From assembly GCA_012841845.1 (NCBI GenBank), contig DUTZ01000339.1, positions 1 through 20,954 on the forward strand: DNA of 20,954 nucleotides. Reading direction: 5' to 3'. The notes beneath the pieces are model-generated. The model ran no database searches, was not told the origin of the DNA, and saw nothing but the letters and a program-made list of their open reading frames with translations. Every line of letters starts with the position of its first letter. The first letter of the stretch is position 1. This document shows, one piece after another, positions 1-8,739 of this stretch. Both the position numbers and the translations under genes were made by a program. This DNA is from Actinomycetales bacterium (GTDB lineage: Bacteria > Actinomycetota > Actinomycetes > Mycobacteriales > Mycobacteriaceae).

Positions 1-264
1 GCCCCGCCGGACCCCGACCGCGCGGCCGCCACCGCGGCGCTCACCGTGGCGCGGATCCGGGACGGCGAGCCGGCGATCATCGGACTGTTGGCCCGCGGCA
101 CCCCCGCCGAGCTGCGCGCCGTGGCCGACCAGCCGTGGGTGCGGGCCGTGGAGGCGCTGCCCGCCGACGCCGTCTGGCAGCGCTTCGCCGTGCGCCCCCT
201 CCAGCCCCAGCAGGCCGAGGCCGCGTTCCCGCTTCCCGACGACGGCCCGGTGCCCCAGGCGTGA
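1..264 (+). CDS. C-terminal part of an unrecognised protein, cut by the left window edge
   Basis: Reading frame 1 is open from the first base to the TGA at 262-264, giving 87 residues. The first in-frame GTG (46) lies inside what looks like continuous coding sequence, so the true start is probably outside the window. The visible part is Ala/Pro/Arg-rich and ends in a Pro-rich tail. Its middle (about residues 40-70) contains a segment reading ELRAVADQPWVRAVEALP, followed by RFAVRPLQP. I do not recognise the family. There is no membrane segment or catalytic motif in the visible piece. The next gene starts 10 bases downstream, so the two may be co-transcribed. That this is coding rests on frame continuity and GC-rich third positions only. 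Confidence 0.6.
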   Translation, partial: APPDPDRAAATAALTVARIRDGEPAIIGLLARGTPAELRAVADQPWVRAVEALPADAVWQRFAVRPLQPQQAEAAFPLPDDGPVPQA

Positions 265-274
265 GGCGGCACCG

Positions 275-904
275 ATGACGACCGACGATCCCGCGCACTC
301 CTGGCCGGCCCGCGTCGGCGTGGTGCTCGCCACGGCCGTCGGGAGCACGGTCGCCGCGGTGATCCCGACGGTGGTCGTGGGTGGCGTGCTCATGGAGGTT
401 GCCAAGCGGCGCCACGCGGCACGAAGCGGTGGGGTCGAGCCGGACGGCATCGGGTTCGTCGTGCCGGCGCTCGCCCTGGGAGTTCTGTTCACCGGCCTCA
501 TCCTGCTCGCCCTCACCGTGCGGTCGGCGCGACGACTCCCTGCGGAGGTCCGGGAGCTCGACGCCAGGATCCACCTGGGGGCGGTCGCGCTCGTCTGGGC
601 GCTGCCGCTCGTGCTTCTCCTGCTCGCCCTGGTCCGGCCGTCGGGCGAGGGGTTTCCTCCCGGCTTCGTCGGTGTCCTGGTCCCCCCGGTGCTGTCGGTG
701 ATCGGAGTTCTCGCGTCCCGCGTGACGGCGACCGTGCTCGCGGCCGTGCTGCTCGGCTGCGGGCCCGCCTGGACTGCCACGGAGGTCGTCCAGCTCGAGT
801 TCGGCGGCGGGATCGCCGGGGTTCCGTTCGCCTGGGCGACGACCTTCCTCGCCGGGTGTGCGCTCTGGTTGCTCGTCGAGGGCAGGCCCGTGTCGCCTGT
901 CTGA
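275..904 (+). CDS. Unrecognised multi-pass membrane protein
   Basis: This 209-residue protein starts at ATG 275, with a GAGG Shine-Dalgarno-like sequence at 263-266 that overlaps the stop codon of the preceding gene. The spacing suggests transcription together with that gene. Hydrophobic stretches suggest five or six transmembrane helices, at roughly residues 12-40, 60-82, 100-121, 130-150, 150-167 and 182-201. Short basic loops (KRRHAARS near 44-51, RSARR near 83-87) would face the cytoplasm. There are no recognisable catalytic or transport motifs and no lipobox or cleavable signal peptide. The length and the lack of conserved polar residues in the helices suggest a small integral membrane protein of unknown role. 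The ATG is supported by the Shine-Dalgarno sequence, but the function is open. Confidence 0.65.
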   Translation: MTTDDPAHSWPARVGVVLATAVGSTVAAVIPTVVVGGVLMEVAKRRHAARSGGVEPDGIGFVVPALALGVLFTGLILLALTVRSARRLPAEVRELDARIHLGAVALVWALPLVLLLLALVRPSGEGFPPGFVGVLVPPVLSVIGVLASRVTATVLAAVLLGCGPAWTATEVVQLEFGGGIAGVPFAWATTFLAGCALWLLVEGRPVSPV

Positions 905-981
905 CGGGCCCGCAACCTCACGCTCCTGCTGGTGGGGCTCGCCCGGGGGTAACCCGCGTGCCCGTGTCCCGCGCGCGGGGC

Positions 982-994
982 TAGCCTGGCGCGG
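982..994 (+). promoter_or_regulatory. Leaderless promoter -10 for the rarD-type gene
   Basis: TAGCCT at 982-987 is followed by 7 bases and then GTG 995. This places the expected transcription start at or next to the first base of the start codon, the normal arrangement of leaderless actinobacterial genes. No Shine-Dalgarno sequence precedes the GTG. A perfect 12-bp palindrome, CCCGCGCGCGGG, lies at 968-979 just upstream; it may be an operator or simply GC-rich chance. Confidence 0.55.
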
Positions 995-2002
995 GTGAGC
1001 GAGGGCGGACGGACGGGAGCGGGCGCGGGCGCCGGGGCGCCGGCCGCGGACCGCACGCACGCGGTGGGCCTGCTCGCCGGCGTCGCCGCGTACACGCTGT
1101 GGGGCTTCTTCCCGGCGTTCTTCCCGCTGCTCGACCCCGCCGGCGCGGTGGAGATCCTCGCCCACCGGATCGTGTGGTCGCTCGTGGTGATGGCGCTCGT
1201 ACTCACCGTGATGCGCCGCTGGCGCGAGCTGCGGGCGGTCGACCGGGCCTCGTGGGGCCGGATCCTCGGCGCCGCGGTGTTCGTCTCGGCCAACTGGGGC
1301 GTCTACGTCTACACGGTCAACTCGGGCCGGGTCACCGAGGCCGCGCTCGGGTACACGATCAACCCGCTGGTCAGCGTGCTGCTCGGGGTCCTGCTCTTCC
1401 GCGAGCGGCTCAGCCGCCCGCAGGTGTGGGCCGTGGGACTGGCCGTGGTCGCCGTGGGCGTCCTCACCGCCGGTTACGGTCACTTCCCGTCCCTGTCGGT
1501 GATCCTCGCGCTGAGCTTCGGGATGTACGGGGTGATGAAGAAGTCGTTGCGGGTGGACCCGGTGGTCGGCATGACCGGCGAGGTGCTGGTGACGGCGCCG
1601 TTCGCGCTCGCGCTGCTCGTGTGGATGGGCGCGGTCGGCACCGGCTCGTTCACCGCGCACGGCCCCGGGCACGCCGCGTTGCTGGCCGCCTCGGGACTGG
1701 TGACAGTGGTGCCGCTGCTGCTCTTCGCCGTCGCCGCCCAGCGGATCCCCCTGGCGACCGTCGGGATGCTGCAGTACATCGTCCCCGTGCTCCAGATGGC
1801 GTGGGGGATCGCCGTGGTGGGCGAGCACCTCGACGCCGTCCAGTGGGCGGGGTTCGCGCTCATCTGGGCGGCGGTGATCGTGTTCACGGCGGCGGGCCGG
1901 AGGGGACGACGACGAGGCGGCCGATCGCCCCACGAGCCCCTCCCGTCACGGTCCGACGGGGCTCGCGCTGGGGGTTCGGACGGTGTCGTAGACCCGACCT
2001 AG
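995..2002 (+). CDS. rarD: RarD-type EamA/DMT superfamily permease
   Basis: This 335-residue integral membrane protein belongs to the drug/metabolite transporter superfamily, RarD branch. The family has about ten transmembrane helices in two EamA repeats; substrates are mostly unknown, and the name comes from chloramphenicol-sensitivity annotations. Seen here: the first-helix motif AYTLWGFFPAFFPLL (residues 32-46), AHRIVWS (56-62) and the RarD-typical AALGYTINPL (116-125), followed by helices to about residue 300. A last-repeat segment reads IVPVLQMAWGI. The N-terminal 20 residues are Gly/Ala-rich and the C-terminal 35 are basic and probably cytoplasmic. GTG 995 is chosen because of the leaderless -10 seven bases upstream. 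The TAG stop (2000-2002) forms part of the putative dnaE1 -10 element. The family call is firm; the substrate is not known. Confidence 0.88.
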   Translation: MSEGGRTGAGAGAGAPAADRTHAVGLLAGVAAYTLWGFFPAFFPLLDPAGAVEILAHRIVWSLVVMALVLTVMRRWRELRAVDRASWGRILGAAVFVSANWGVYVYTVNSGRVTEAALGYTINPLVSVLLGVLLFRERLSRPQVWAVGLAVVAVGVLTAGYGHFPSLSVILALSFGMYGVMKKSLRVDPVVGMTGEVLVTAPFALALLVWMGAVGTGSFTAHGPGHAALLAASGLVTVVPLLLFAVAAQRIPLATVGMLQYIVPVLQMAWGIAVVGEHLDAVQWAGFALIWAAVIVFTAAGRRGRRRGGRSPHEPLPSRSDGARAGGSDGVVDPT

Positions 2003-2027
2003 ACTGGGCCGGACCGACCTCAGGAGG
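2000..2027 (+). promoter_or_regulatory. dnaE1 -10 element and Shine-Dalgarno sequence
   Basis: TAGACT at 2000-2005 fits an actinobacterial -10 and would start transcription near 2012, giving an untranslated leader of about 24 bases. AGGAGG at 2022-2027 sits 8 bases before GTG 2036 and fixes that start. The first three bases of the hexamer are also the TAG stop of the upstream transporter gene. Confidence 0.55.
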
Positions 2028-2035
2028 AATGCCGC

Positions 2036-5000
2036 GTGGGCGAGAAGCAGTTCGTGCACCTGCACAATCACACCGAGTTCTCGATGCTCGACGGGATGGC
2101 GCAGATCGATCCGCTCTTCGCCGAGGCCACGCGCCTGGGGATGCCCGCGGTGGGGATGACCGACCACGGCAACATGTACGGCTCGTCGGACTTCTACAAC
2201 CAGGCCGTCAAGAGCGGGATCAAGCCGATCATCGGGATCGAGGCGTACGTCGCCCCCGAGTCGCGCTTCAACTCCAAGCGCGTGCTGTGGGGCGAGAAGC
2301 ACCAGAAGAGCGACGACGTGGCGGGCTCCGGCGCCTACACGCACATGACGATGGTCGCCGAGAACGCCACCGGCCTGCGCAACCTCTTCCTCCTGTCGTC
2401 CCTGGCCTCGTACGAGGGCCAGCTCGGCAAGTGGGCACGCATGGACGCCGAGATCATCGCCGAGCACTCCGAGGGGATCATCGCCACCTCGGGCTGCCCG
2501 TCGGGCGAGATCCAGACCCGCCTGCGGCTGGGCCACAAGAAGGAGGCCTACGAGGCGGCGGAGAAGTGGCAGTCGATCTTCGGCAAGGACAACTTCTTCC
2601 TCGAGCTCATGGACCACGGGATCGACATCGAGCGCCGGGTCCGCGAGGACCTCGTCAAGCTCGGTCGCGACCTGGGCATGCCGCCGCTGGTCACCAACGA
2701 CTGCCACTACGTGACCCGCGAGCAGTCCCACGCCCACGAGGCCATGCTCTGCGTGCAGACCGGCAAGACGCTCGCCGACGAGAACCGCTTCAAGTTCGAC
2801 GGCGACGGGTACTTCCTCAAGTCCGCCGCCGAGATGCGCGCCCAGTGGGATCCGGAGATCCCCGAGGGGTGCGACAACACGCTGTGGGTGGCCGAGCGGG
2901 TCCAGTCCTACGAGGAGATCTGGACCCCGCGCGACCGCATGCCCAAGTTCCCCGTCCCCGCCGGGGAGACCGAGGACACGTGGCTGGCCAAGGAGGTCCA
3001 CAAGGGCCTCGAGTGGCGCTTCCCCGACGGCGTCCCGCAGGAGTACCGCGACCGCGCGGACTTCGAGCTCGAGGTGATCAAGGGCAAGGGCTATCCCGGC
3101 TACTTCCTCGTGGTCGGCGACCTCATCGAGTACGCCCGCTCGATCGGCATCAAGGTGGGCCCGGGCCGTGGCTCGGCCGCCGGCGCGCTGGTCGCCTACG
3201 CGCTCAAGATCACCAACATCGACCCGATCGAGCACGGCCTGCTCTTCGAGCGGTTCCTCAACCCGGAGCGGCCGTCCGCGCCGGACATCGACATCGACTT
3301 CGACGACCGCCGCCGCGGCGAGATGATCCGCTACGCCTCCGACAAGTGGGGCGCGGACAAGATCGCCCAGGTCATCACCTTCGGCACCATCAAGACCAAG
3401 GCCGCCATCAAGGACGCGGCCCGCGTCAACTTCGGCCAGCCCGGATACGCCATCGCGGACCGGATCACCAAGGCGCTGCCGCCGCCGATCATGGCCAAGG
3501 ACATCCCGCTGTCGGGGATCACCGATCCGGGGCACGAGCGCTACGGCGAGGCCGCCGAGGTGCGCCAGCTCATCGAGACCGACCCGGACGTCAAGCGGAT
3601 CTACGACACGGCCCGCGGCCTCGAGGGGATGGTCCGGCAGGCCGGCGTCCACGCGTGTGCGGTGATCATGTCCTCCGAGCCGCTGCTCGACGTGATCCCC
3701 ATGTGGAAGCGGGCGCAGGACGGCGCCCTCATCACCGGGTGGGACTACCCGTCGTGCGAGGCCATCGGCCTGCTCAAGATGGACTTCCTGGGCCTGCGCA
3801 ACCTCACGGTGATCGGCGACTGCCTGGAGAACATCAAGGCCAACCGCGGCGAGGAGATCGACCTCGACACCCTGCAGACCGACGACGCGGCGACGTACGA
3901 GCTGCTCTCCCGCGGCGACACCCTGGGCGTGTTCCAGCTCGACTCCGGCGGCATGCGCGAGCTGCTCAAGCGGATGAAGCCCACGGGCTTCAACGACATC
4001 GTGGCCGCGCTCGCGCTCTACCGCCCCGGTCCCATGGGCATGGGCACGCACTGGAACTACGCCGACCGCAAGAACGGCAAGCAGGAACTCGTCCCCATCC
4101 ACCCCGAGCTGGCCGAGCCGCTCAAGGACATCCTCGACGAGACCCACGGCCTGATCGTGTACCAGGAGCAGATCATGGCCATCGCCCGCGAGCTCGCGGG
4201 ATACACGGCCGGTGAGGCCGACGGCTTCCGTAAGGCCATGGGCAAGAAGAAGGCCGAGGTCCTGGCGGCCGAGTACGAGAAGTTCTCCGGCGGCATGGGC
4301 GAGCGCGGCTTCTCCAAGGAGGCCATCGACGCGCTGTGGGGCACGATCGAGCCCTTCGCCTCGTACGCGTTCAACAAGTCGCACGCCGCCGGCTACGGCC
4401 TCGTGTCGTTCTGGACCGGCTACCTCAAGGCCAACTACCCGGCCGAGTACATGGCGGCGCTGCTCACCTCGGTGGGCGACGACAAGGACAAGGCCGCCCT
4501 CTACCTGTCCAACTGCCGCCAGATGGGCATCCGCGTGCTCCCGCCGTGCGTCAACGAGTCGTTCACCAACTTCACCTCGGTGGGCACGGACATCCGCTTC
4601 GGCATGGGCGCCGTCCGCAACGTCGGCGCGCACGTCGTCGACGCGGTGGTCGCCGCCCGCGAGGCCAAGGGCGACTTCACGGACTTCTCCGACTACCTGG
4701 CCAAGATCGACCAGACGGCGTGCACCAAGAAGGTCACCGAGTCGCTGGTCAAGGCCGGCGCGTTCGACTCCCTCGACCACCCGCGCAAGGGCCTGTTCCT
4801 CGTCCACTCCGACGCCGTGGAGTCGGTCCTGGCCACCAAGAAGGCCGAGGCCGTGGGGCAGTTCGACCTGTTCGGCGGGGGCGACGACACCGGCGCCGAC
4901 GCGGGCTTCGGCGACGTCTTCGCCGTCCGCGTCCCCGACGAGGAGTGGGACACCAAGCAGAAGCTCGCCCTGGAGCGCGAGATGCTCGGCCTGTACGTCT

Positions 5001-5584
5001 CCGGCCACCCGCTCGACGGCCTGGAGTCCGCGCTCGAGGCCAAGACCGACACCTCGATCGCCACGATCCACGAGGGCGAGCTGCCGCACGGCACGGCGGT
5101 GACGATCGGCGGGATCATCTCCGGCGTCGACCGGCGGGTCAACAAGAACGGCGAGCCGTGGGCGATCGTCACCATCGAGGACTTCCACGGCTCCGTGGAG
5201 GTGCTGTTCTTCCCCAAGACGTACCGGATCGCGGCCCTGGACATCGCCGAGGACGCCGTGGTGCTGGTCAAGGCCCGCATCAACATCCGTGAGGACCGGG
5301 TCTCGGTGTTCGGCGACACGCTCGAGGTGCCCGACCTCGTCGTCGGCGGCAACGGCGCCCCGCTGGCGCTGACCCTGCCCACCCGCATGTGCACCATCGA
5401 GACCGTCACCGCCCTCAAGCAGGTCCTCACCCGCCACCCCGGGCCGTCGGACGTGCACCTGCGGCTGGTCAACGGCGACTCCTCGACCGTGCTGCGGCTC
5501 GACGACCACCTGCGGGTCGAGGCGTCCTCCTCGCTCAAGGGCGACCTCAAGGCGCTGCTGGGCCCCGGCTGCCTCGCGGGGTGA
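2036..5584 (+). CDS. dnaE1: DNA polymerase III alpha subunit DnaE1 (replicative polymerase)
   Basis: This 1182-residue protein is the full family length and is the catalytic chain-elongating subunit of the replicative polymerase (EC 2.7.7.7). The PHP domain is at the N terminus: HLHNH (8-12), D19, TDHGN (42-46), E69, H103, C154 and D222/H224. These match, with a constant offset of four, the nine metal ligands I recall for M. tuberculosis DnaE1, so the intrinsic 3'-5' proofreading exonuclease should be active. The polymerase palm shows [16 protein letters not shown] (375-390) and PDIDIDFDD (416-424), which carries catalytic aspartates. QFDLF at 942-946 is the beta-clamp-binding motif. A C-terminal OB fold (around [13 protein letters not shown]) follows. 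GTG 2036 is supported by AGGAGG 8 bases upstream. Nothing is truncated. This is DnaE1 rather than the mutagenic DnaE2, given the intact PHP and clamp motifs. Confidence 0.97.
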   Translation: MGEKQFVHLHNHTEFSMLDGMAQIDPLFAEATRLGMPAVGMTDHGNMYGSSDFYNQAVKSGIKPIIGIEAYVAPESRFNSKRVLWGEKHQKSDDVAGSGAYTHMTMVAENATGLRNLFLLSSLASYEGQLGKWARMDAEIIAEHSEGIIATSGCPSGEIQTRLRLGHKKEAYEAAEKWQSIFGKDNFFLELMDHGIDIERRVREDLVKLGRDLGMPPLVTNDCHYVTREQSHAHEAMLCVQTGKTLADENRFKFDGDGYFLKSAAEMRAQWDPEIPEGCDNTLWVAERVQSYEEIWTPRDRMPKFPVPAGETEDTWLAKEVHKGLEWRFPDGVPQEYRDRADFELEVIKGKGYPGYFLVVGDLIEYARSIGIKVGPGRGSAAGALVAYALKITNIDPIEHGLLFERFLNPERPSAPDIDIDFDDRRRGEMIRYASDKWGADKIAQVITFGTIKTKAAIKDAARVNFGQPGYAIADRITKALPPPIMAKDIPLSGITDPGHERYGEAAEVRQLIETDPDVKRIYDTARGLEGMVRQAGVHACAVIMSSEPLLDVIPMWKRAQDGALITGWDYPSCEAIGLLKMDFLGLRNLTVIGDCLENIKANRGEEIDLDTLQTDDAATYELLSRGDTLGVFQLDSGGMRELLKRMKPTGFNDIVAALALYRPGPMGMGTHWNYADRKNGKQELVPIHPELAEPLKDILDETHGLIVYQEQIMAIARELAGYTAGEADGFRKAMGKKKAEVLAAEYEKFSGGMGERGFSKEAIDALWGTIEPFASYAFNKSHAAGYGLVSFWTGYLKANYPAEYMAALLTSVGDDKDKAALYLSNCRQMGIRVLPPCVNESFTNFTSVGTDIRFGMGAVRNVGAHVVDAVVAAREAKGDFTDFSDYLAKIDQTACTKKVTESLVKAGAFDSLDHPRKGLFLVHSDAVESVLATKKAEAVGQFDLFGGGDDTGADAGFGDVFAVRVPDEEWDTKQKLALEREMLGLYVSGHPLDGLESALEAKTDTSIATIHEGELPHGTAVTIGGIISGVDRRVNKNGEPWAIVTIEDFHGSVEVLFFPKTYRIAALDIAEDAVVLVKARINIREDRVSVFGDTLEVPDLVVGGNGAPLALTLPTRMCTIETVTALKQVLTRHPGPSDVHLRLVNGDSSTVLRLDDHLRVEASSSLKGDLKALLGPGCLAG

Positions 5585-5614
5585 GGCGGGTTTCCGCGGG
5601 CGGGGGCGCGGTGG

Positions 5615-5627
5615 GAGACTGGATTCC
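5615..5627 (+). promoter_or_regulatory. Leaderless promoter -10 for ilvA
   Basis: GAGACT at 5615-5620 is followed by 7 bases and GTG 5628. The first base of the hexamer is off consensus, but the second and sixth (A and T) match TANNNT. No Shine-Dalgarno sequence precedes the GTG. The dnaE1 stop is only 43 bases upstream, so readthrough is also possible. Confidence 0.45.
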
Positions 5628-6902
5628 GTGACCGCCACCGAATCCGCCACGACCCCGGTCGTGACCCCTGACGACATCGACGCCGCCGCCCGCCGGATCG
5701 GCGACGTCATCCAGTCGACCAACCTGCGCCACAGCGAGCGGCTCAGCGAGAAGACCGGGGCCACGATCCTGCTCAAGCGCGAGGACCAGCAGGCCGTGCG
5801 GTCGTACAAGATCCGGGGCGCCTACAACCTCATGGCGCAGCTCACCGGCGACGAGCGCCGCTCCGGCGTGGTCACCGCCAGCGCCGGCAACCACGCCCAG
5901 GGCGTCGCGTTCGCGTGCCGCACCCTCGGGATCAACGGTCGCATCTACGTCCCGGCCAACACGCCCAAGCAGAAGCGGGACCGGATCCTCGCCCACGGGC
6001 GGAGCTGGGTCGAGCTCGTCGTCACCGGCTCCAACTTCGACGCCGCGCAGACCGCGGCCCGGGCCGACGCCGAGCGGACCGGCGCCACCATGGTGCCGCC
6101 GTTCAACCACCCGGAGACCATGGCGGGGCAGGGGACCATCGCCGCGGAGATCCTCGCGCAGCTCGACCGGGCACCCGACGCCGTCGTGGTGCCCTGCGGC
6201 GGCGGCGGACTCGTGGGCGGCATCGCCACCTACCTCGCCGAGTACGCGCCCGACTGCAAGATCGTCACCGTGGAACCGGCCGGCGCGCCCTCCCTCACCG
6301 CGGCGCTCGAGGCGGGGGAGCCGGTCACGCTCGACTCGGTGGACACCTTCGTCGACGGCGCCGCCGTCTCCCGGATCGGCGAGTTCCCCTTCGGCGTGAT
6401 CTCCTCGATGTCCGAGCGGATCCAGGTGCTCACCGTGGACGAGGGCGCCGTGTGCACCGAGATGCTCGAGCTGTACCAGAACGAGGGGATCATCGCCGAG
6501 CCCGCGGGCGCGCTGTCCGTGACGGCGCTGGACAAGCTCGACATCGAGCCCGGCGCCACCGTCGTGTGCATCATCTCCGGCGGGAACAACGACGTCTCCC
6601 GCTACAGCGAGATCATCGAGCGCTCGCTTGTCCACCGCGGCCTCAAGCACTACTTCCTCGTCAACTTCCCGCAGGAGCCGGGCCAGCTCCGCCGCTTCCT
6701 CGACGAAGTCCTGGGCCCCGAGGACGACATCACCCAGTTCGAGTACCTCAAGCGCAACAACCGCGAGTACGGGGCCGCGCTCGTCGGCATCGAGCTGGGC
6801 TCGGCGACGGGCCTGCACTCGCTGCTCGAGCGGATGGAGGCCTCGCGGATCGAGTGCGAGCGGCTCCTGCCCGGTACCGCCGCGTACGAGTACCTGACCT
6901 AG
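5628..6902 (+). CDS. ilvA: Threonine ammonia-lyase (threonine dehydratase), IlvA
   Basis: This 424-residue cytosolic PLP enzyme converts L-threonine to 2-oxobutanoate and ammonia (EC 4.3.1.19), the first step to isoleucine. The PLP lysine is K61 in RSYKIRGAYN (59-67). The fold-II signature continues with SAGNHAQG (85-92), the phosphate-binding CGGGGLVGG (190-198) and SGGNND (317-322). Residues about 338-420 form a single ACT-like regulatory domain (YFLVNFPQEPGQLRRFLDEV), as in the shorter actinobacterial IlvA proteins rather than the two-domain E. coli form. Isoleucine feedback through this domain is expected from the family. GTG 5628 has a leaderless -10 seven bases before it. The stop TAG (6900-6902) overlaps the opposite-strand treZ stop within one CTAG. 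A catabolic dehydratase is less likely because of the C-terminal domain. Confidence 0.95.
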   Translation: MTATESATTPVVTPDDIDAAARRIGDVIQSTNLRHSERLSEKTGATILLKREDQQAVRSYKIRGAYNLMAQLTGDERRSGVVTASAGNHAQGVAFACRTLGINGRIYVPANTPKQKRDRILAHGRSWVELVVTGSNFDAAQTAARADAERTGATMVPPFNHPETMAGQGTIAAEILAQLDRAPDAVVVPCGGGGLVGGIATYLAEYAPDCKIVTVEPAGAPSLTAALEAGEPVTLDSVDTFVDGAAVSRIGEFPFGVISSMSERIQVLTVDEGAVCTEMLELYQNEGIIAEPAGALSVTALDKLDIEPGATVVCIISGGNNDVSRYSEIIERSLVHRGLKHYFLVNFPQEPGQLRRFLDEVLGPEDDITQFEYLKRNNREYGAALVGIELGSATGLHSLLERMEASRIECERLLPGTAAYEYLT

Positions 6903-8680
6903 CTCGTCCGCACCACCGCGAAGCCGTACGCCGAGCAGAACACCTCGTCGTCGTCCACCGTCGCGTCGTGGGCCAGCAGGCCGGTGCCGGCGACCGGGAC
7001 GCGGCACGGCTCCGTACCCAGGTTCACCACCAGCGCGAGCCGGCCGCGGTGCAGGACCAGCCAGCGCTCGTCGGCGGCCTCCGACCCGGTCTCCACGCGG
7101 ACCCCGCCCAGCCACGGGTCGCCGAGCTCGGGGTGCTCGCGGCGCAGGGCGAGGAGCGCTCTATAGGTGTCGAGGATACGGGCGTGTGGCTCCCGCGCCC
7201 GCTCCGCCCGGTCCAGCTTCGACCGCCGGAACGTCTCCGGGTCCTGTGGATCCGCGACGGTGTCCGGGTCCCAACCCATGGCCGCGAACTCGCGCACGCG
7301 GCCCTGACGCACCGCCTCGGCGAGCTCGGGCTCGGGGTGGGAGGTGAAGAAGCAGAACGGCGTCCCGGCGCCCCACTCCTCGCCCTGGAACAGCATGGGC
7401 GTGAACGGCGAGCACAGCACGATCGCGGCCTTGGCCAGCTGCTGGGCGGGGGAGAGGGTCATCGACGGGCGGTCGCCGGCCGCCCGGTTGCCCACCTGGT
7501 CGTGGGTGAGCGTGTAGGCGACGAACCGGCTGCCCGGCACCCGCCCGGTGTCGAGCGGCCGCCCGTGGACGCGTCCCCGGAAGCTCGACCACGTCCCGTC
7601 GTGCAGGAACGCCCCCGTGAGCACCTTCCGCAGCGCGTCGAGCACGCCGAAGTCGGCGTAGTAGCCCTGCCGCTCCCCGGAGACGGCGGCGTGGATCGCG
7701 TGGTGCACGTCGTCGTCCCACTGCCCGGTGAGGCCGTACCCGCCGCCCTCCCGGGCCGTGACGAGCCGTGGGTCGTTCTGGTCGGACTCCGCCACCAGCG
7801 AGAGCGGGCGTCCGAGGTGTGCGGACAGCGCCTCGACCTCCACCGCCAGTTCCTCGAGCAGGTGCACGGCCGAGCCGTCGTGCAGGGCGTGCACGGCGTC
7901 CAGGCGCAACGCGTCCACGTGGAACTCGGCGAACCAGCGCAGCGCGTTGTCGATGATGTAGCGCCGCACCTCGCCCGAGTCCGGCCCGTCCAGGTTGAGG
8001 CCGGACCCCCACGGCCCGTCCGCGGCCGAGAGGTACGGGCCGAACACCGGCAGGTAGTTCCCGGACGGGCCGAGGTGGTTGTAGACCACGTCCAGGCACA
8101 CCGCCAGCCCGCGCGCGTGGCACGCGTCCACGAAGCGCTGGAACGCGTCCGGCCCGCCGTAGGGCTCGTGGACGGCGAACCAGGCCACGCCGTCGTAGCC
8201 CCAGCCGTACTCGCCGTTGAACGCGTTGACGGGCATCACCTCGACCATCGTCACGCCCAACTCGACCAGCTCGTCGAGGTGCGCGATCGCCCCGTCCAGG
8301 GTCCCGTCCTCGGAGAACGTGCCCACGTGCATCTCGTAGATCACCGACCCGGCCAGCTGCCGGCCGGTCCACGCGTGGTCCGTCCAGCGCGCGGCGTCCA
8401 CCGTGTGCACGCGGGAGAGGCCGTGGACGCCGTTCGGCTGGCGCGTCGACCGCGGGTCGGGTCGGGGATCGGTCACCTCGCCGTCGTCGCCGGTGAGCAC
8501 GAAGCCGTAGTCACGGCCCGGCTCCCGGGGCACGTCGGAGGCCCACCACCCGCGCGCTCCGGCCTCGCCGGGGGCGCGGTGCATCGGGACGGGGTCGGCG
8601 TCGGGGGAGTCCAGGACCAGGCCGACGGCCTCGGCCGCGGGCGCCCAGACGGAGAACGTGTCGCTGCTCGCAGGGTTCAC
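6899..8680 (-). CDS. treZ: Malto-oligosyltrehalose trehalohydrolase TreZ
   Basis: This 593-residue GH13 enzyme (EC 3.2.1.141) hydrolyses the bond next to the terminal trehalose unit made by TreY, releasing free trehalose in the cytoplasm. An N-terminal CBM48-like beta domain (about 5-75) precedes the TIM barrel. Barrel motifs are LDVVYNH (196-202), VDALRLDAVHAL (255-266) with nucleophile D261, VAESDQNDPR (296-305) with acid/base E298, the TreZ-typical WDDDVHH (321-327), and THDQVGNR in region IV. The length is normal for the family. GTG 8680 is preceded by a -10 TACGCT at 7 bases, indicating a leaderless message. Its partners treY and glgX lie about 2.2 kb away on the same strand, separated by four unrelated genes, so treZ has its own promoter. 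The stop overlaps that of ilvA. Confidence 0.95.
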   Translation of the reverse strand: MNPASSDTFSVWAPAAEAVGLVLDSPDADPVPMHRAPGEAGARGWWASDVPREPGRDYGFVLTGDDGEVTDPRPDPRSTRQPNGVHGLSRVHTVDAARWTDHAWTGRQLAGSVIYEMHVGTFSEDGTLDGAIAHLDELVELGVTMVEVMPVNAFNGEYGWGYDGVAWFAVHEPYGGPDAFQRFVDACHARGLAVCLDVVYNHLGPSGNYLPVFGPYLSAADGPWGSGLNLDGPDSGEVRRYIIDNALRWFAEFHVDALRLDAVHALHDGSAVHLLEELAVEVEALSAHLGRPLSLVAESDQNDPRLVTAREGGGYGLTGQWDDDVHHAIHAAVSGERQGYYADFGVLDALRKVLTGAFLHDGTWSSFRGRVHGRPLDTGRVPGSRFVAYTLTHDQVGNRAAGDRPSMTLSPAQQLAKAAIVLCSPFTPMLFQGEEWGAGTPFCFFTSHPEPELAEAVRQGRVREFAAMGWDPDTVADPQDPETFRRSKLDRAERAREPHARILDTYRALLALRREHPELGDPWLGGVRVETGSEAADERWLVLHRGRLALVVNLGTEPCRVPVAGTGLLAHDATVDDDEVFCSAYGFAVVRTS

Positions 8681-8693
8681 GGGCCCCAGCGTA
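8681..8693 (-). promoter_or_regulatory. Leaderless promoter -10 for treZ
   Basis: On the minus strand TACGCT occupies 8693 down to 8688, followed by 7 bases and GTG 8680. It is a full match to TANNNT. It faces away from the promoter of the YigZ-family gene; the two -10 elements are 34 bases apart. Confidence 0.6.
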
Positions 8694-8727
8694 GGGGCCG
8701 GGCGGCCGTCGTGCCGGGGGCGGCGGC

Positions 8728-8739
8728 GATACTGAGGGC
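8728..8739 (+). promoter_or_regulatory. Leaderless promoter -10 for the YigZ-family gene
   Basis: GATACT at 8728-8733 is followed by 6 bases and ATG 8740. The hexamer keeps the A at position 2 and T at position 6. There is no convincing Shine-Dalgarno sequence; GAGGG at 8734-8738 is too close to the ATG to act as one. Confidence 0.5.

Noticed and set aside
905..994. Several short GC palindromes (CGGGCCCG at 905-912, GGGCTCGCCC at 935-944) considered as a terminator
   Set aside because: Stems are 4 bp or less with no T-tract and are expected by chance at this GC content.
1099..4215. 1038-residue open frame on the plus strand overlapping the rarD-type gene and dnaE1
   Set aside because: It is a frame-shifted reading of two genes with clear products; the composition is Arg/Gly/Pro/Ala-rich with no motifs.
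1946..5809. 1287-residue open frame on the minus strand across dnaE1
   Set aside because: It is antisense to the fully motif-supported dnaE1, has the Val/Asp/Gly/His/Leu bias of a GC-rich shadow frame and contains no recognisable domain.
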